Origin: Bacteroidales bacterium
GTDB taxonomy: Bacteria > Bacteroidota > Bacteroidia > Bacteroidales > GCA-2748055
NCBI GenBank assembly: GCA_029210725.1
Contig: JARGFM010000032.1
Location: forward strand, 1 to 37,911
DNA: 37,911 nucleotides
Direction of reading: 5' to 3'
The notes under the pieces were generated by a model that saw nothing but the letters and a program-made list of their open reading frames with translations, ran no database searches and was not told the DNA's origin. The first letter of the stretch is position 1, and every line of letters starts with the position of its first letter. Below, piece by piece: positions 34,364 through 37,911 of the stretch. Both the position numbers and the translations under genes were made by a program.

Positions 34364-34729
34364 ATGCCAGACCTTGAGACTGGCTGATTAATGCGGATTT
34401 ATCATAACCATGTTTCAGGATAGCGCTGTAAATTTCGCCATGGCTGTGACCTGGCCGGATATCTTTACTGGCAGAGCACAGATAAGAGAATGATCAGGAA
34501 GATCAATGCCCTGATTAAGGACATTGTAAGGCACCCTCATAAAGGCCTGGGAAAACCCGAAATGCTGAAGCACGATCATGCGGGCCTCTGGGCCATGCGA
34601 TATGGTTTTTTGGCTCTTTAGTTGACTATCATGGAGACATGAGCTAACTTGTTTCAGAAAATATGCCAGCTATCCTATTTTCCGATTGATCGTGAGATTT
34701 CGTCCAGTACTCATTAATAATCTAAAGCT
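34364..34729. other. 366-bp region with a toxin-gene remnant
   Basis: No intact gene is present. The middle carries a degraded YoeB-like segment (see 34448-34621). The rest, 34364-34447 and 34622-34729, shows no recognisable gene, and no strong promoter box was seen upstream of the serine hydrolase gene. Confidence 0.7.
34448..34621 (+). pseudogene. Remnant of a YoeB/Txe-family toxin gene
   Basis: One frame from 34448 to a TAG at 34619-34621 encodes 57 residues resembling YoeB: DLAGYLYWQSTDKRMIRKIN, then IKDIVRHPHKGLGKPEMLKHD and GLWAMRY. The normal YoeB (about 84 residues) ends with a HRLVY segment and catalytic residues, which are replaced here by a short unrelated tail. The N-terminal residues lie in another frame with a stop before them (MFQDSAVNFAMAV in the frame beginning at about 34411), suggesting a frameshift as well. 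YoeB toxins cleave mRNA at the ribosome. No YefM-like antitoxin is visible upstream. It is a dead toxin gene. Confidence 0.7.
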
Positions 34730-36019
34730 ATGAAACACATTTTTCCCTTTCTTTTTACACTGCTTCTTGTCAGTTCCTGTTCCCGGCGGGCTGTCACGGG
34801 GACTGCCGGTGAGCTGACAGCGGCCTCCCCGAAAACTGCCGGGATGTCGGAGGAGCGACTGAGCCGTATTGAAACCATGCTGACCACCGCCATGGCGGAG
34901 GATCAGATCCCCGGGGCGGTGGCCCTGGTGGCCCGGAACGGCAAAATCGTCTATCACAAGGCTTTTGGAATGGCCGATACGGAAGCCGGCAGAAGCATGC
35001 AAAGCGATGATATCTTCCGGATCGCCTCCCAGACCAAGGCCATAACCTCCACGGCGGTGATGATGCTCTGGGAGGAGGGGAAGTTCAGCCTGGATGATCC
35101 CATCTCCCTCTATATTCCTTAATTTGAAAACATGGTGGTCCTGGAATCCTTCCGGGAGGCTGATTCCTCCTTTACCGGAATACCGGCTTCCCGGCCCATC
35201 ACCATCCGACACCTGCTGACCCACACTTCCGGGATCGGCTATGGAATGATTGATGACGATAATTTCAGGAAGATTTACCAGAAAGCGGGGATCATTGATG
35301 CATTCACCACGGAAGAAGTGAGCATCGAAGAGAACGTCCGGAAACTGGCCGGGCTTCCCCTCCATCATGAACCCGGGGCGAAGTTCACTTACGGCGAAGG
35401 GCTGGATGTGCTGGGTTATTTCATTGAAATCATGTCGGGAAAAGCCCTGGACCAGTTTTTCAAAGAGCGGATCTTCGATCCCCTGGGCATGGCGGACAGC
35501 TATTTTTATCTGCCCGAATCCAAAAAAGACCGCCTGGTTCCTGTCCAGGTCAAAGAGACCGGAGTATGGACGGTTTTCCCGGCCAATGAATTTTTCGATC
35601 CCGATTATCCCATCCAGGGCGCCGGGACTTTCTTTTCAGGCGGGGCCGGACTTTCCAGCACGGCCCTGGATTATGCCAGATTCCTGCAGATGTACCTGAA
35701 CCAGGGAGAATACAACGGGGTGCGCCTGCTCAGCCGAACCACCGTCCAGACTATTTTGACCAACCAGGTGGGTGATCTCCTGGGCGATTCGGGCGACGAT
35801 TTCGGCCTGGCCTTCGGGATCCTGGATGAAACGGGAGCCGCAAAGGGAGGCAGGGGCAGCCTGGGCACCTTTGACTGGGGAGGGTATTTTAATACCCAGT
35901 ATTTTGCCGATCCGGCGGAACATACCATCGGGATCCTGATGAAACAGACCCAGGATGCCTGGTCGGACGAAACCGGCTGGAAATTCCGACTGCTGGTGGG
36001 ACAGGCGATCGCGGACTGA
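34730..36019 (+). pseudogene. Serine hydrolase (beta-lactamase family) interrupted by one in-frame stop
   Basis: The frame encodes 429 residues plus a stop, but codon 131 (35120-35122) is TAA. Both parts are in the same frame: 130 residues before it and 298 after it, with no frameshift. The context, YIP then stop then FENM, suggests a Glu codon (GAA) changed to TAA. The N-terminus is a lipoprotein signal with LVSSC (Cys17). The SxxK nucleophile motif is S100-Q-T-K103. Downstream are YGEGLDVLG, where family members often have YSN-like motifs, and HLLTHTSGI-like LLTHTSGIGYG. Members are D-alanyl or ester hydrolases of the class C type. A fragment may restart at ATG 35132, but it lacks the nucleophile. 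Confidence 0.85.
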
Positions 36020-36068
36020 TTCCCGGAGACAGGACCCTGTAAAGGGTTCAGGTCAGAGGAAAGGGGTC

Positions 36069-37694
36069 TTAGAGCGGGTCCATCTGAACGGTCACGGGCC
36101 AGCCGGTGAACTGACCGGCTCCCTTGGCCGGGATAAAGACATCGCGGGGCCAGCATTCGAAGGTGACCTCTTGGGCGGACTTGTGGAAACGGATCACCCC
36201 GAAACCTCCCGCCTGGGAGGGGCTCTCGGGATTGGCATAGGCCACCATGGTGATGGGGTTTCCCATTCCGTCGTAATAGTCTCCCGTCCACGGCAGCGGA
36301 TTCTCCGGGTTATGGTTACCGCCCGGCTCTTCATCCAGGGGCCACCACCAGCGCTTGTAATAGGTATTGACACTGGCCGGAACGATAAAGGCCCAGGGAC
36401 CGTCGCCAAACTCCTCGATCCCGTGCCGGATGACTGTGGGCAGGTGCTGGTCGCCTCCGATATGTACGGCATGGGCCTTTTTGATGGCCCGGAGCGCCTT
36501 CTTTCTTCCCGTTTGCGGCCAGCCATTGGAGTCCAGGTCGGCCAGCAGCCGGTTTTCGATGTTCCCGTGCAGATGGGCCGCTCCGCAGAAGCCGGTCTGG
36601 GAGAGCACGGCGCGCATCTTCACTCCGTCGGTCCACCCGGCCCACTGGTCCAGGAAGTCCAGCTGCCGCTCTCCCAGTAAGACCAGTCCGGGCAGGTCGA
36701 TGCTGGCCGGATCGTAAGCGGGGTCGTAAATGTGATCGGGCCGGGGACCCTGCCGGGGGATCTTTCCGGCGGGACCCGATTTGAACTTGCGGTCCTCTAT
36801 AATGGCAAAATCCACTTCTCCCAGCAGCAGGTTGGTATAGTAAACCCCGATGCCCTGACCGATGGGGGTGGGATCGTAGGGATCGGGCAGGTTGGCGGTC
36901 TGGCAGCGCTCCACCATCTTCACATATTCGGGGTGATAGGTATAGCCCCCGTCGGCTGCTCCATCCAGGGTGGATACTTTTCCGCTTTCCCCCCAGAGGT
37001 TGGGCTGGCCCACGTCGTGATCGTCCGGGATCGAAATACAGGGCCGCTCGCGCCACATCTCCCCGAACTGGGAGCCAAACAGCAGCCAGGAGGCCGTGTG
37101 TTCGGTGTGGTCATACGACTGGTCGCCCGCCAGGAAGATCAGGTCGGGATCCAGAAAATCGATGTTTCTCACATAGCTTTCCCGGTCGCCCCGGTCCTTG
37201 TTGCTGCTGCACGAAAAAGCGGCCACTACAATCTCTTCCTTTTCCACCGGGTCGTGGCGGATCAGTCCTTCGTACATGGCCTTTTTTCCATGCCTGAGCC
37301 TGTAAGCCACATCTTTGGTGGCATCCCAGTTCTCGATCCGGAAGAGAGCCGACCAGCCCAGGTCGTTCACTTCCGCTGTGGCGATCTCCTGCCACTGTCC
37401 GCCGCTCCGGGTTTCCAGCCTTACCGTGCGCGTTTCATCCGGATAAAGGGGATATAACTGCGCACTTAATTTCATGGTATTTTTCGATACGGTGTATAAG
37501 CCGAAAGCCAGCACTTTGTCACGCTCCACCTTTACGTCGTGGATGGGATTGGGGGCCCGGTTCCACCAGTCGTTGGTACAAATGGTATCCAGACCCGTAA
37601 AGGGAGCCGGCACGGGCGGTTCCATTTCCGAAGTGCAGGCGAGAGAGAGGGCCAGGATAAGTGTCAGGAACGGGAGCAGAAACTGTCTGGACAT
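36069..37694 (-). CDS. PhoD-like metallophosphatase lipoprotein
   Basis: A 541-residue exported enzyme. I chose ATG 37694 over 37721 because it puts a lipoprotein signal at the N-terminus (MSRQFLLPFLTLILALSLAC, Cys20). PhoD-like enzymes hydrolyse phosphomono- or diesters with a bimetal centre. The N-terminal Ig-like domain spans about 40-150. The catalytic domain has FSCSSNKDRG, FLAGDQSYDH, PDDHDVGQPN and HIGGDQHLP as metal-ligand motifs. It converges with the serine hydrolase pseudogene; the 49-bp gap holds a weak 5-bp hairpin (36034-36047). A -7 box lies 28 bp upstream of the start. Confidence 0.85.
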   Translation of the reverse strand: MSRQFLLPFLTLILALSLACTSEMEPPVPAPFTGLDTICTNDWWNRAPNPIHDVKVERDKVLAFGLYTVSKNTMKLSAQLYPLYPDETRTVRLETRSGGQWQEIATAEVNDLGWSALFRIENWDATKDVAYRLRHGKKAMYEGLIRHDPVEKEEIVVAAFSCSSNKDRGDRESYVRNIDFLDPDLIFLAGDQSYDHTEHTASWLLFGSQFGEMWRERPCISIPDDHDVGQPNLWGESGKVSTLDGAADGGYTYHPEYVKMVERCQTANLPDPYDPTPIGQGIGVYYTNLLLGEVDFAIIEDRKFKSGPAGKIPRQGPRPDHIYDPAYDPASIDLPGLVLLGERQLDFLDQWAGWTDGVKMRAVLSQTGFCGAAHLHGNIENRLLADLDSNGWPQTGRKKALRAIKKAHAVHIGGDQHLPTVIRHGIEEFGDGPWAFIVPASVNTYYKRWWWPLDEEPGGNHNPENPLPWTGDYYDGMGNPITMVAYANPESPSQAGGFGVIRFHKSAQEVTFECWPRDVFIPAKGAGQFTGWPVTVQMDPL

Positions 37695-37722
37695 CTGAAA
37701 GTGTTTTAGGTGAACAATCACT

Positions 37723-37730
37723 CAAATGTA
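37723..37730 (-). promoter_or_regulatory. Putative -7 box for the PhoD-like gene
   Basis: On the minus strand TACATTTG matches TAnnTTTG exactly, 28 bases upstream of the chosen ATG at 37694. No good -33 element is seen at the expected spacing, so confidence is limited. Confidence 0.4.
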
Positions 37731-37911
37731 GCAGTTCAAAAAGAGAATACCAGATTTTTTTTCTGCTTGATTTATCTTTTAGTATCTGGAGTTATGTAAC
37801 GACTTTATGTATAAAGGACCAACAAGGGTCTCTAGTTTTCGTCATCGGGACACCCTGGTGAGTTGCACGTGATCAACTCTACTTCTCAAGCCTGAACAGA
37901 CCCAGTGCTTT

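Noticed and set aside
36034-36047. Five-base-pair hairpin ACCCT/AGGGT between converging genes, as a terminator
   Set aside because: The stem is short, the loop is four bases and there is no T-tract, so it is likely chance.
37879-37911. Minus-strand end of a possible gene (11 codons ending KALGLFRLEK, then TAG)
   Set aside because: Too short to support any product. It could be the C-terminus of a gene that begins outside the window.
1-37911. rRNA, tRNA, riboswitch, CRISPR array, phage or plasmid origin
   Set aside because: None was recognised on either strand, though a small RNA could be missed by eye.

Overview
The window looks like chromosomal DNA of a member of the Bacteroidota, probably Bacteroidales-like. 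The evidence is the gene content (FucP-type sugar transporter, N-acetylhexosamine kinase, GH109, 7TMR-DISM histidine kinase, SatD-like regulator), the scarcity of strong Shine-Dalgarno sites, and -7 boxes of the TAnnTTTG type upstream of several genes. No rRNA, tRNA, CRISPR array or phage module was seen. An ISNCY-type transposase is cut by the left edge.

Region 1 (about 0.7-6.4 kb) is an amino-sugar salvage locus. A three-gene minus-strand operon (FucP-like transporter, ROK kinase, NahK-like anomeric kinase) diverges from a sugar-1-phosphate nucleotidyltransferase and a GH109-type alpha-N-acetylgalactosaminidase. Together they could release GalNAc from a glycan, import it, phosphorylate it at C1 and turn it into a nucleotide sugar. 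A membrane histidine kinase with a 7TM sensor and a small unknown protein follow.

Region 2 (8.9-11.1 kb) is a two-gene minus-strand unit: a SatD-like DNA-binding protein, then a GH2-like protein that has lost much of its catalytic barrel.

Region 3 (11.4-32.1 kb) is the main feature: 15 co-directional genes, tightly packed from 15.3 kb onward. It encodes six PQQ-like beta-propeller proteins (one frameshifted), an NHL-like propeller, a small four-cysteine membrane-targeted protein, a Tat-type poly-[4Fe-4S] ferredoxin, a NapH/NosR-type membrane iron-sulfur protein, a NuoE-NuoF fusion, a [2Fe-2S]/[4Fe-4S]/FAD protein that resembles GltD but lacks its NAD(P)H domain, a GT4 glycosyltransferase, and an ABC transporter (ATPase plus a very large FtsX-type permease). 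I infer a heme-free electron relay connecting cytoplasmic NAD(H) through the inner membrane to periplasmic or surface propeller proteins. The direction of electron flow and the terminal substrate are unknown. I know of no characterised system with this gene set.

Region 4 (32.1-37.9 kb) is a mixed tail: a YdeI/OmdA-family protein, an epimerase/dehydratase with a C-terminal zinc-ribbon-like segment, a decayed YoeB toxin, a serine hydrolase (beta-lactamase family) broken by one in-frame stop codon, and a PhoD-like lipoprotein phosphatase on the minus strand. A 32-bp direct repeat spans the end of the permease gene. Region 4 and the left edge show gene decay; regions 1 and 3 look maintained apart from one frameshift.
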